Shown in pieces: positions 1 to 6,868 of a stretch of DNA of 59,297 bases. How positions within the stretch are numbered: position 1 is the stretch's first letter; every line of letters begins with the position of its first letter. The DNA is from Betaproteobacteria bacterium CG2_30_68_42 (lineage in GTDB: Bacteria > Pseudomonadota > Gammaproteobacteria > Burkholderiales > Rhodocyclaceae). Where the stretch lies: NCBI GenBank assembly GCA_001872285.1, contig MNXU01000089.1:1-59297 (forward strand), written 5' to 3'. Below the pieces are notes generated by a model. It did no database searches and had not been told where the DNA came from. It worked only from the letters and a program-made list of their open reading frames with translations. Position numbers and translations under genes: made by a program.

Positions 1-271
1 GTACGCGCGCCGGCCAGGCGTCGCCAGTTCAGCGCCGCATATAAACTCGCCATGCTCGAAGAAGCGGGGCGCGCGAACGATTCCGGCGCGATCGGGGCGC
101 TACTGCGCCGCGAAGGGCTGTACAGCTCGCACCTGAGCACCTGGCGGCGCGAGCGCGAGACCGGGGCGTTGGCAGCGCTGGGACGTACGCGCGGCAGAAA
201 GGCGACGTTCACCCCGGAGCAGAAGCGCCTGGCCGCGCTGCAGGGCGAGAACGCGAAGCGCAAGCGCGAGC
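1..271 (+). pseudogene. IS3-family transposase OrfA, 5' and 3' truncated
   Basis: The frame is open from the first base and reads RRRQFSAAYKLAMLEEA, then GALLRREGLYSSHLSTWRRERE and a basic Lys/Arg coiled tail. This is the helix-turn-helix N-terminal domain typical of IS3-group OrfA proteins, which bind the element ends. The N-terminus lies outside the window. Around position 270 the frame loses similarity and runs into sequence belonging to a different IS family (next feature), so the gene is a fragment. ATG at 52 is internal, not a real start. No OrfB follows. The identification rests on recognised family residues, without a database search. Confidence 0.7.
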
Positions 272-460
272 TTGAGCCTGCGCAAACTGACCCGCAACCG
301 GCGCATCTTCCCGAACGACGAAGCTGCGGTGAAGGCGTTGTATCTGGCCATCGAGCAGGCGTCACGCAACTGGAAGCAGATCCATCACTGGAAGCCAGCG
401 CTGCAAACCTTCCAAATCCTGTTCGGAAAAGACCGCGTCCCGGTCTCAGCGTTGCAGTGA
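269..460 (+). pseudogene. IS256-family (mutator) transposase, C-terminal fragment
   Basis: About 62 residues (SLRKLTRNRRIFPNDEAAVK through HHWKPALQTFQILFGKDRVP) match the conserved C-terminal end of IS256-type transposases, where the RNRxxFPxDEAAxKxLYLA motif is followed by an ...AL..F.I.FG.. tail. It is in a different frame from the IS3 fragment it abuts, so the two were fused by insertion or deletion. The DDE catalytic domain is missing. The stop at 458-460 is followed within 8 bp by an IS end (468-492), as expected for an intact right end of the element. Confidence 0.72.
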
Positions 461-467
461 AATGACT

Positions 468-492
468 CAGTTACACAGTTTGATTGACAGAC
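468..492 (+). repeat. IS256-family terminal inverted repeat (right end)
   Basis: The 25 bases read cagttacacagtttgattg followed by acagac. They match the sequence at 37547-37571 at about 22 of 25 positions. Both copies lie just outside a transposase fragment (C-terminal here, N-terminal there), so they look like the two ends of one IS type. No flanking target duplication can be recognised. Confidence 0.7.
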
Positions 493-653
493 CCAACGTT
501 TTCGCAACGCTAATTTACCGAATCTAAGCGGTGGCTACCGCTTGATTATTTACAGCAGTTTAGGGACTCAATCTGATCCATCAGGTAATCGCGCCAACGC
601 GGCGCGCAACCGCCTGCCGGAACTGGACCGGTTGCGCGATACCCTGCGGGCAA
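493..653. other. Non-coding stretch between the IS end and REP-like element
   Basis: No convincing gene. The only structure seen is a small hairpin at 526-543 (AAGCGGT, loop GGCT, ACCGCTT) in locally AT-richer DNA, which could terminate transcription leaving the IS remnant. Confidence 0.4.
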
Positions 654-737
654 GGTGTCAGGTCTGGACATCGCGCTTCTGCCGAGCACGGTTGTTCGAC
701 ATGGAATGCTTCAAACGACATGTCAAGACCTGACCCC
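654..737. repeat. REP-like palindromic element, type B
   Basis: The ends are near-perfect inverted repeats: GGTGTCAGGTCTGGACAT on the left and, read inward from the right, GGGGTCAGGTCTTGACAT. The total is about 84 bp. The termini share the GGGGTCAG.TCTT core of the three longer elements at 5787, 10192 and 11063 but belong to a distinct subtype. GTCAG-type termini of this kind typically accompany REP-associated tyrosine transposases (RAYT). It lies just downstream of nrsF, where its hairpin could also act as a transcript end. Confidence 0.55.
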
Positions 738-788
738 CGATTTGTGGCCCCAGTTTTCCGCGCGGCTACCGCGAGCTGGCGCGCCGCG

Positions 789-1430
789 CTACCAGCGAAG
801 CAAACGCGGACCGAGCACGGCACCCGCGGCGGTCGGGATCAGCATGCCAAGCAGATACCAGAAGGCGATGAAAGGGGCCTGCATTTCCGGACAGTGCACG
901 CTGTACGCTACCGCGCCGACGGCTCCGGAAAGCAGCCCCGCAGCCGCACCGGCGAGCCGCAAGCGCGTCGGAGCAAGCCCCTTCATGGCCCATACCACTG
1001 CGACAAACACCGGCATGGCCAGCAGGGCGATCAGCAACGGGCACGATTGCGCGGTCTCTCCCAAGAACAGCACGGCACGCCGCGCCGGGTCGGCTCGCGC
1101 CAGCACGATCGCTGCAAGCACCCACATCGCGAGCACCGGCGCGCTCACCGCGCCGGGTACCCAGGCAAGGCTCCGGCCCGGGCGCGACAGGCACATGGCC
1201 GCCAACAGACCGGCTGCGGCAAGGCTGGCGGCAAAGCCGAGCTTGATCCAGAACATCGGCAGCAGCACCGCCTGCGCAAAATCACGGCGCGGACCCAGCA
1301 GGACGGCCATCAGCAAGGCCGCACCGAGGAAACCCCAGGCGATGGCGCTCGCGTAGCGGCGCGCCGCCTGATTCGGTTGCACCGAGCCGGCACCGGTGGC
1401 CAGCATGGCGACCAGATCGCCGGTCTTCAT
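789..1430 (-). CDS. nrsF: NrsF-type anti-sigma factor (DUF1109)
   Basis: A 213-residue polytopic membrane protein with about six hydrophobic segments after a short cytoplasmic N-terminus ([15 protein letters not shown]). It matches the NrsF/DUF1109 family, which sequesters SigF-type ECF sigma factors at the inner membrane and releases them under oxidative or chlorine stress. Cysteines are present (AMCLS, AQSCPL, SVHCPEM). In the known family, conserved cysteines serve in sensing. The ATG at 1428-1430 overlaps the sigma factor stop (ATGA), so the pair is translationally coupled, which suits a sigma/anti-sigma stoichiometric partnership. The repeat at 654-737 lies 51 bp past its stop. Confidence 0.88.
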   Translation of the reverse strand: MKTGDLVAMLATGAGSVQPNQAARRYASAIAWGFLGAALLMAVLLGPRRDFAQAVLLPMFWIKLGFAASLAAAGLLAAMCLSRPGRSLAWVPGAVSAPVLAMWVLAAIVLARADPARRAVLFLGETAQSCPLLIALLAMPVFVAVVWAMKGLAPTRLRLAGAAAGLLSGAVGAVAYSVHCPEMQAPFIAFWYLLGMLIPTAAGAVLGPRLLRW

Positions 1431-1972
1431 GACTCGCCCCGCATCCTGGCCGCGAGCGCCCTCAGGCCGCGGTGTATGCCCACTTTGACGGCGGATTCCG
1501 ACAGGCCGGTGCGCCGCGCGGTGTCCGCCACCGAAAGGCCTTCGATCTTGACATGCACGATCGGCAGCCGCTGTCGATCCGGCAGACTGCCCAGCAGTTT
1601 CGCCAGGTCGCGGCGCGCTTCGGCGGCCTCGTCGTCGGAGCCGGCCAGCAGGTCGATCTCGTCGTCCAGCGGATCGTTGAGCAGGTCCTCGCGCGAGCGC
1701 CGGCGCAGGAAATCGACCAGCTTGTAGCGTGCGATCGCGTAGACCCACGCCGTCAAGGGCTGCGCGGCATCGTAGGTATGCCGCTGATTGTGCACGGCCA
1801 GCAGCGATTCCTGCACCAGATCCTCCACCTCGTCGGGCAACCGGGAGAGCCGCTTCCTCAGGAAAGCGCGCAGATTCCCGGAGAGCGCCTCCAGGAATGC
1901 ACGGTAGGCGGACGCATCTCCGGCGAGCCCGCGCTTCAGCAGCTCGCGCAGCCGCCCTTCCGGCACGCTCAC
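1427..1972 (-). CDS. sigF: ECF RNA polymerase sigma factor, SigF type
   Basis: 181 residues. Region 2 (about 30-95: [37 protein letters not shown]) and region 4 (about 125-178: [36 protein letters not shown]) are both recognisable, and there is no region 1 or 3. GTG at 1970-1972 is taken as the start: it has a GAGG-like ribosome site about 10 nt upstream and sits 17 nt from an exact SigF-type promoter (1990-2015), so the gene is probably autoregulated. It is coupled to nrsF. In Caulobacter and Azospira this pair controls msrA/yedY-type genes; the divergent operon here carries exactly those genes. Confidence 0.9.
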   Translation of the reverse strand: MSVPEGRLRELLKRGLAGDASAYRAFLEALSGNLRAFLRKRLSRLPDEVEDLVQESLLAVHNQRHTYDAAQPLTAWVYAIARYKLVDFLRRRSREDLLNDPLDDEIDLLAGSDDEAAEARRDLAKLLGSLPDRQRLPIVHVKIEGLSVADTARRTGLSESAVKVGIHRGLRALAARMRGES

Positions 1973-1989
1973 CGGCGCTTGCCTCGTAG

Positions 1990-2015
1990 TTCGTTGGACC
2001 GATGCATTCGGTTAC
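1990..2015 (-). promoter_or_regulatory. SigF-type ECF promoter of sigF-nrsF
   Basis: On the minus strand GTAACC (2010-2015) and CGAA (1990-1993) are separated by exactly 16 nt. This is the published Caulobacter SigF consensus (GTAACC-N16-CGAA). The CGAA ends 17 nt before the sigF GTG, so the leader would be very short. A second exact copy points the other way at 2073-2098. Confidence 0.82.
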
Positions 2016-2072
2016 AGCAGTGCAAGACATTTCCCCGGCGGGGGGTCCCGGGGACGAATTGTGCCCGGCCGT

Positions 2073-2098
2073 GTAACCGGCTGCCACCTTTTCACGAA
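2073..2098 (+). promoter_or_regulatory. SigF-type ECF promoter of the repair operon
   Basis: GTAACC (2073-2078), 16 nt, then CGAA (2095-2098), an exact match to the SigF consensus. It is oriented toward the operon starting at 2192, giving a leader of about 85 nt. With the minus-strand copy it forms a back-to-back arrangement between the regulator pair and its likely target operon. Confidence 0.82.
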
Positions 2099-2191
2099 CT
2101 AGCTGTCAGACCGGCTGTTAGAGCGCGCGAACGGTACCGATTTCGGGCCGGGGCGCGCGAAGCGCCCATTCACCGCCGAGGTAGGTCACAC

Positions 2192-2974
2192 ATGGATTCG
2201 CGTTCGGTCGCCGCCTGCACCTTCCTGATCCTGCATGCCGCCGCCTTGCCATCTTCCGCTTCGGCGGCCTGCGACGTGCGCAGCGGTCCCCGCAGGGCGG
2301 CGCTGATCGAACTCTACACTTCGGAGGGTTGTTCCAGTTGTCCGCCCGCAGACCGCCAGCTCAGCCGCTTGCGCGAGACGCTCGATCCGGCCGCGGTAGC
2401 GGTTCCGATGGCGCTGCATGTCGACTACTGGGACTCCATCGGCTGGAAGGACCCTTACGCGCAGGCTGTCTTCGGCGAACGCCACCGCTCACTCGTCCAG
2501 GCCAACCGGCATACGGTCGTGTATACGCCGCACTACTTCGTCGGCGGTGCCGAACTGCGATCGTGGCACGGCGCGCTGCGCGCAGAGGTGCGGCGCATCA
2601 ACTCCCAGGCAACCGGGGCCGATATCCGGGTGAAGGCGAGTCCTGCCCCCGGCGGCACGCTCGCCCTCGCTGCCGATGCAACGGTGCCCGCGGACGCGCA
2701 GCCGGCCGTGCTCCATGTCGCCGTCACCGAAAGCGGCCTCGCTTCGAAGGTCGAGCGCGGCGAGAACGCCGGGACGACGCTCGCGCACGATCACGTGGTT
2801 CGCCAGTGGATCGGCCCGTTTCCGCTGAATGGCGGGACCGCCCGGGCGCAGCGCAGAATCGCCCTGCCCCCGGCCTGGAACCGCGCGCGCCTGGACGTCG
2901 TCGCCTTCGTGGCCGACCCGCGCTCCGGAGCCGTGCTTCAGGCGGTGAGCGCGCATCAGTGCGCGCGCTCGTGA
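2192..2974 (+). CDS. DUF1223 thioredoxin-fold secreted protein
   Basis: 260 residues with a signal peptide (about 1-26, ending SSASAA). The mature part starts with IELYTSEGCSSCPPAD, in which C47 and C50 form a CxxC in the position of a thioredoxin active site. The middle section LHVDYWDSIGWKDPYA and VYTPHYFVGG is characteristic of DUF1223. The family has no firmly assigned reaction; a periplasmic thiol-redox role is inferred from the fold. ATG at 2192 follows a GAGG motif. It is the first gene after the SigF-type promoter, 9 bp upstream of the haem membrane protein, so it probably belongs to the chlorine/oxidant response operon. Confidence 0.85.
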   Translation: MDSRSVAACTFLILHAAALPSSASAACDVRSGPRRAALIELYTSEGCSSCPPADRQLSRLRETLDPAAVAVPMALHVDYWDSIGWKDPYAQAVFGERHRSLVQANRHTVVYTPHYFVGGAELRSWHGALRAEVRRINSQATGADIRVKASPAPGGTLALAADATVPADAQPAVLHVAVTESGLASKVERGENAGTTLAHDHVVRQWIGPFPLNGGTARAQRRIALPPAWNRARLDVVAFVADPRSGAVLQAVSAHQCARS

Positions 2975-2983
2975 GCACCTCGC

Positions 2984-3595
2984 ATGCGGGAGACTGCGGT
3001 GATCGTTGACAGGCGCCCCATCCACCCGGGCTGGCTGCGCGCGACGCACTGGCTCAATGCGGTGGCGGTGGTGATTCTCGCGATGAGCGGATGGCGCATC
3101 TACAACGCGTCACCTTTCTTCGGCTTCCGGTTCGCCGATGCGATCACCCTCGGCGGCTGGCTGGGCGGTGCGATTCAGTGGCACTTCGCGGCGATGTGGC
3201 TGCTCGCCGCCAACGGTCTCGCCTACCTGGCGTGCAACATCGGCAGCGCTCGCCTGCTGCGCAAGTTCTTCCCGCTCTCGCCGCGGGCCATCGTTGCGGA
3301 CCTGCGTGCCGCGCTGCGAGGGCGGCTCCCGCACGAGGACCCGAGCCGCTACAACGCGGTGCAGCGCGCCGCCTACCTCTTCGTGATCGCCGACATTGCG
3401 CTGCTCGTCGCCTCCGGCCTGGTGCTGTGGAAGTCGGTGCAGTTTCCATTGCTGCGCGAACTGCTGGGCGGCTACGAGGCTGCGCGGCGCATCCATTTCC
3501 TGTCCATGGCGGCTCTCGTCGCGTTCGTGGGGATTCACCTGGCGATGGTCGCGCTGGTGCCGCGCACGCTGCTGCCCATGATCCGCGGCCGCTGA
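2984..3595 (+). CDS. yedZ1: Cytochrome b561-type membrane subunit (YedZ1-like)
   Basis: 203 residues with about four transmembrane helices. Histidines suited to haem b ligation lie near the helices: RATHWLNAVAVV, QWHFAAMWLLA, ARRIHFLSM and GIHLAMVAL. It is a cytochrome b561-like electron-transfer subunit. The next gene, 9 bp downstream, is a sulfite-oxidase-family molybdoenzyme, so it most likely passes quinol electrons to it in the periplasm, as YedZ1 does for YedY1 in the Azospira reactive-chlorine system. It is distinct from MsrQ proper; the assignment leans on context. Confidence 0.82.
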   Translation: MRETAVIVDRRPIHPGWLRATHWLNAVAVVILAMSGWRIYNASPFFGFRFADAITLGGWLGGAIQWHFAAMWLLAANGLAYLACNIGSARLLRKFFPLSPRAIVADLRAALRGRLPHEDPSRYNAVQRAAYLFVIADIALLVASGLVLWKSVQFPLLRELLGGYEAARRIHFLSMAALVAFVGIHLAMVALVPRTLLPMIRGR

Positions 3596-3604
3596 GGAGT
3601 GACG

Positions 3605-4384
3605 ATGACGATTCGCAAATCCCCCCGACTGCCCGCCATCGATGCCGGCGCGGTGGTGAAGGAAGCGCTGCTCCGCATCGCGCAGCCGTCCCGCCGGCTG
3701 TTCCTGCGCCGTTCGCTCACCCTCGGTGGACTGTCGCTCCTGACCGGCTGCACGATCGATGACGAGAACGGCGTCGAGCGTGCGCTGATGGCGGTCTCGC
3801 GCTTCAACGACCGGGTGCAGGGCTGGCTGTTCGATCCGGACCGTCTGGCGCCGACCTACCCGGAGTCGATGATCACGCGGCCGTTTCCGTTCAACGCGTA
3901 CTACGGCGAGGACCAGGTCCCCGAAGTCGACGAGAGCAGCTACCGGCTGGAGGTCACCGGCCTGGTGGCCGACCGGCACGCGTGGACGCTCGCCGAGCTG
4001 GGCGCGCTGCCGCAAGCCGATCAGGTCACGCGCCACATCTGCGTCGAAGGCTGGAGCGCGATCGGCAAGTGGGGAGGCGTGAGCTTCGCGAACTTTCTCT
4101 CCCGCGTCGGCGCGGACACGAGCGCCCGCTATGTCGGCTTCAAGTGTGCCGACGACTATTACACCAGCATCGACATGGCCACCGCGCTGCACCCGCAGAC
4201 GCTGCTGACCCTGACCTACGACGGTCGGAAGCTTCCGCCGCGCTACGGGTTCCCGATGAAGCTGCGCATGCCGACCAAGCTCGGCTACAAGAATCCGAAG
4301 CACATCCAGGCCATCTTCGTCACCAACACCTACCCCGGCGGCTACTGGGAAGACCAGGGGTACAACTGGTTCGGCGGGACCTGA
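3605..4384 (+). CDS. yedY1: Periplasmic molybdopterin oxidoreductase (YedY1-like)
   Basis: 259 residues. A twin-arginine signal (RRLFLRRSLTLGG, about 30-43) ends at a lipobox-like LTGC (C49). The molybdopterin-binding domain of the sulfite oxidase family follows: RHICVEGWSAIGKWGGV carries the likely Mo-ligand C146, and the PPRYGFPMKLRMPTKLGYK region binds the cofactor. Relatives reduce protein methionine sulfoxide or related S-oxides with electrons from the membrane cytochrome b. ATG at 3605 is preferred over GTG at 3599 because GAGGAG lies 5 nt before it. Operon position after yedZ1 and before a Met-containing peptide and msrBA supports a role in periplasmic methionine repair. Confidence 0.85.
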   Translation: MTIRKSPRLPAIDAGAVVKEALLRIAQPSRRLFLRRSLTLGGLSLLTGCTIDDENGVERALMAVSRFNDRVQGWLFDPDRLAPTYPESMITRPFPFNAYYGEDQVPEVDESSYRLEVTGLVADRHAWTLAELGALPQADQVTRHICVEGWSAIGKWGGVSFANFLSRVGADTSARYVGFKCADDYYTSIDMATALHPQTLLTLTYDGRKLPPRYGFPMKLRMPTKLGYKNPKHIQAIFVTNTYPGGYWEDQGYNWFGGT

Positions 4385-4451
4385 GCACGGCTCGGCCCCC
4401 TCGATACACCGGCCTCATGGCCGATCATTCAACGCTACCAAGGAGTTCAGC

Positions 4452-4568
4452 ATGTACAAGTTCGCCGCAAGCCTGTTTTCCGCCTGCATCCTTCTCGCCG
4501 GCGGCAATGCCCTCGCGGATGACGCGATGAAGAAGGACGCCATGGGCAAGGACGAGATGAAGAAGTAG
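4452..4568 (+). CDS. mrpX: Small secreted MXKDX-repeat peptide (MrpX-like)
   Basis: Only 38 residues: a signal peptide (MYKFAASLFSACILLAGGNA, then LA) followed by a short mature tail ADDAMKKDAMGKDEMKK with three methionines in an MKKDA-MGKDE-MKK pattern. This is the pentapeptide MXKDX repeat type. In Azospira the longer MrpX is a sacrificial Met-rich periplasmic scavenger of hypochlorite that YedY1 regenerates. The AAGGAG ribosome site is 6 nt before the ATG. The neighbours are yedY1 (67 bp upstream) and msrB. The Met count is very low compared with the well-studied MrpX, so this is either a minimal or a reduced version. Confidence 0.75.
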   Translation: MYKFAASLFSACILLAGGNALADDAMKKDAMGKDEMKK

Positions 4569-4663
4569 GCGGCGATCCCTTGCGGTCGGGTGGCGGGCGG
4601 CAGGCCGGTTTGCTGCGCCCGCCTTCGCTTCGTAACGAAGTTCAGGCAACACCGGAGGACATC

Positions 4664-5164
4664 ATGGATCGACGCCAATCGCTGAAATGGCTGCTCGGCT
4701 TTACCGGACTCCCCCTGGCCGGCGCAATCCGGGCAGAGAAAAGCAAGGGCACGGGACTGAGGAAATCGAAGGATCAATGGGCGGCGCTGCTGCCGCCCGC
4801 CGCCTATCGGGTGCTGTTCGAGGAAGCGACCGAGCGCGCCGGCACCAGCCCGTTGAACCACGAGAAGCGCGACGGAACCTTCGTGTGCGCGGCATGCAAC
4901 CTGCCCCTGTTCGACAGCCGGACGAAATACGACAGCGGCACCGGCTGGCCCAGTTTCTGGCAGGCATTGCCCGAAGCGGTCGGCATCCACACCGATTTCA
5001 AGCTGTTCTATCCGCGCACCGAATACCATTGCGCGCGCTGCGGCGGGCACCAGGGCCACATCTTCGACGACGGCCCGCAGCCGACCGGAAAGCGCTATTG
5101 CAACAACGGCGTCGCGCTGACCTTCGTGCCGCGCGGCGAGAAGCTGCCGGAGCTGCGCACGTGA
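4664..5164 (+). CDS. msrB: Peptide-methionine (R)-S-oxide reductase, exported
   Basis: 166 residues. The N-terminus MDRRQSLKWLLGFTGLPLAG looks like a Tat-type signal, so it probably works in the periplasm. The MsrB domain carries two zinc CxxC pairs (C75/C78 and C123/C126) and the catalytic C146 in RYCNNGVALTF. It reduces the R epimer of methionine sulfoxide in proteins. The start at 4664 follows GGAGGA. Its TGA overlaps the GTG of msrA, so the two stereospecific enzymes are coupled. It probably shares the SigF operon. Confidence 0.92.
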   Translation: MDRRQSLKWLLGFTGLPLAGAIRAEKSKGTGLRKSKDQWAALLPPAAYRVLFEEATERAGTSPLNHEKRDGTFVCAACNLPLFDSRTKYDSGTGWPSFWQALPEAVGIHTDFKLFYPRTEYHCARCGGHQGHIFDDGPQPTGKRYCNNGVALTFVPRGEKLPELRT

Positions 5165-5775
5165 GTACGGGCACGCGCCGGGCGGGCATCGTCGCGGCAT
5201 TGCTGCTGCTCGGCGGCATTCCAGGCTTCGCGGCCGAGACGGCATCACCGGCCGGCACCGCGACGGCCGTCTTCGCAGGCGGCTGCTTCTGGTGCGTCGA
5301 AGCGGATTTCGAGAAGCTGCCCGGCGTGATCGAGGCACAGTCCGGCTACACCGGCGGAACGCTCGCCAACCCCGGCTACGAGCAGGTCAGCGCCGGCGGC
5401 ACCGGGCACACCGAGGCGGTGCGCGTGCGCTACGACCCGTCGCAGGTGAGCTACGCGCAACTGGTCGAGTACTTCTGGCGCCACATCGACCCGACGGTGA
5501 AGGACCGGCAGTTCTGCGACGTCGGAACGCAGTATCGCAGCGCCATCTACTGGCAGAACGAGGCCGAACGCAAGATCGCCGAGGCGAGCCGCGACACGCT
5601 GCTTAGGAGCGGCAAGCTGGCACGCATCCACACCGAAATCGCCGCCGCCTCGGCGTTCTACCCGGCGGAGGAATACCACCAGGACTACTACCGCAAGAAC
5701 CCGCTGCGCTATTCGTTCTACCGCAAGGGCTGCGGCCGCGATGCCCGGGTGCAGGAGATCTGGTCCGCCAAGTAG
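5161..5775 (+). CDS. msrA: Peptide-methionine (S)-S-oxide reductase, exported
   Basis: 204 residues starting at GTG 5161 (GTGA overlap with msrB). A hydrophobic signal (IVAALLLLGGIPGFAA) precedes the MsrA domain with the GCFWC active site (C42, C45), YTGG, and the EYHQDYY region. It reduces the S epimer of methionine sulfoxide and complements MsrB. As an exported MsrA next to an exported MsrB and a YedYZ1 pair, it completes a periplasmic Met-repair set. A C-terminal cysteine (YRKGCGRD) could be the resolving residue. The gene is followed within 12 bp by a MITE, which may end the operon. Confidence 0.92.
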   Translation: MSTGTRRAGIVAALLLLGGIPGFAAETASPAGTATAVFAGGCFWCVEADFEKLPGVIEAQSGYTGGTLANPGYEQVSAGGTGHTEAVRVRYDPSQVSYAQLVEYFWRHIDPTVKDRQFCDVGTQYRSAIYWQNEAERKIAEASRDTLLRSGKLARIHTEIAAASAFYPAEEYHQDYYRKNPLRYSFYRKGCGRDARVQEIWSAK

Positions 5776-5786
5776 CCGTTCCCATC

Positions 5787-5891
5787 GGGGTCAGTTCTTT
5801 ACTTTATAGTGTTCATGACTCTGGCATCACGAGCACCAGCAACAACGATGAGGCGACGCGAGCGCGCACTAGAAAGTAAAGAACTGACCCC
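5787..5891 (+). repeat. MITE/REPIN element, type A copy 1
   Basis: About 105 bp with inverted termini: ggggtcagttctttacttt at the left and its complement aaagtaaagaactgacccc at the right. The core includes TTCATGACTCTGGCATC and ACGATGAGGCGACGCGAG, parts of which recur in the other two copies (10192, 11063). No transposase is encoded; mobilisation by a RAYT-type enzyme elsewhere in the genome is the likely explanation. It lies between msrA and the next gene, where its hairpin could act on the transcript. Confidence 0.8.
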
Positions 5892-5909
5892 AGAGAACAG
5901 GAGCATGCG

Positions 5910-6368
5910 ATGAACGCAGGAACCTTCACGACCGGCCTGTGCGCCGCCCTCGTCGCAGCGGCGGCACCCGCGGCGCACACCGCACCGCAGCTGATCGAGC
6001 TCAACCAGGTGCCCTGCCAGTTCCTCGAGAGCGAGAACGGTGTCAACCGGGGATTCAAGTCCGCCCGGATCCAGGATTGCGAAGCGATCAACGCCAGGAC
6101 CGGCAAGGAGCGGCTGGCGCAGGCGAAGACCCTACACCTCAAGCCGGGGAAGATCGTCTTCCGCGTCACCAACCGCGACGTGCCCTACGAACTCGGCTTC
6201 TGGCTGCGCGGCGCGACCCTGCTCGACCGGGCGAGGCTGCCGAGCGTGTCCGGAGGGGGCCTGACGACCGGCACCACGCAGGACTATGCGGTGGATCTGA
6301 AGCCCGGCGAGTACGTCTATTCGTGCCCGCTCAACCCGACGCCGGACTACCGGCTCGTCGTCCGTTGA
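5910..6368 (+). CDS. Secreted cupredoxin-like protein, no obvious copper site
   Basis: 152 residues with a signal peptide (about 1-25, ending AAHTA). The C-terminal half (KTLHLKPGKIVFRVTNRDVP, then AVDLKPGEYVYSCPLNPTPD) has the strand pattern of a cupredoxin domain. The expected Cys-X(2-4)-His-X-Met copper loop is not seen: the Cys in YVYSCPLNPTPDY has no His or Met following, so copper binding is doubtful. A CQFLES...QDCEA pair in the N-terminal part could form a disulfide. Reaction unknown. It follows the MITE, 18 bp on, and may be transcribed independently of msrBA. Confidence 0.7.
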   Translation: MNAGTFTTGLCAALVAAAAPAAHTAPQLIELNQVPCQFLESENGVNRGFKSARIQDCEAINARTGKERLAQAKTLHLKPGKIVFRVTNRDVPYELGFWLRGATLLDRARLPSVSGGGLTTGTTQDYAVDLKPGEYVYSCPLNPTPDYRLVVR

Positions 6369-6482
6369 CCTGATTCGGCCATCGTCACCTTCGTTCACCG
6401 GGCGAGCGCCCGTTGGCGACTGGCCTTCATGTAAGATTCTGTCTGCGATGCCGTCCAACCCTCACCGCCGCATGTCTCGATG

Positions 6483-6508
6483 CGTCGCATCCGGATACGG
6501 ATGCGACG
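6483..6508. promoter_or_regulatory. Perfect 11-bp hairpin upstream of the NPC-peptide gene
   Basis: CGTCGCATCCG, loop GATA, CGGATGCGACG: 11 consecutive pairs. No T-run follows, so it is not a typical intrinsic terminator. It lies about 100 nt upstream of the peptide start at 6610, between it and the cupredoxin-like gene, and could be an operator or a leader structure. Confidence 0.45.
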
Positions 6509-6609
6509 GACCTGGAGCGGTGAAGTGCAGGAATGCGAGACAAAGGAATGGCGACCGGCCACGGGGTCGGCCGCCAGAGTGTGTCACCCACCACCGGAGG
6601 AAGTCGAGT

Positions 6610-6867
6610 ATGAACATGCAGAAAACGCGTTTGATGTTGGGAGCGGTCGCGCTGGCGCTGGCCGTGCCGATGTCGGTGCCGATGGCGCAGGCGGCCAACC
6701 CCTGTGCAGCCAAGAACCCCTGCGCCGCGCAGAACCCGTGTGCGCCGAAGGCCAAGAAGGCCAAGAAGGCCATGAAGAAGGCCATGAAGAACCCTTGTGC
6801 GGCGGCCAATCCCTGCGCAGCCAAGAACCCGTGCGCCGCGAAGAACCCCTGCGCCGCGAAGAAGTGA
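6610..6867 (+). CDS. Secreted NPC-repeat cysteine-rich small protein
   Basis: 85 residues. A clear signal peptide (about 1-28, ending PMAQA) is followed by three NPCA(A/P)(K/Q) units, a basic linker of Ala and Lys (KAKKAKKAMKKAMK), and four more NPCAA units. Seven cysteines all occur as NPC, spaced five residues apart within each block. The pattern suggests a metal- or oxidant-binding peptide, or a substrate for modification, but no function is established. GGAGGAAG lies 6-13 nt before the ATG. The stop is next to the start of the pentahaem cytochrome gene, so it probably leads the four-gene operon to 10172. Its Lys/Ala linker resembles the tails of the peptides at 19114 and 19513. Confidence 0.8.
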   Translation: MNMQKTRLMLGAVALALAVPMSVPMAQAANPCAAKNPCAAQNPCAPKAKKAKKAMKKAMKNPCAAANPCAAKNPCAAKNPCAAKK

Positions 6868-6868
6868 T

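Noticed and set aside
789-2087. A 432-codon minus-strand frame covering sigF and nrsF
   Set aside because: The N-terminal half is low-complexity Ala/Arg sequence antisense or out of frame to sigF; only the last 213 codons (nrsF) match a family.
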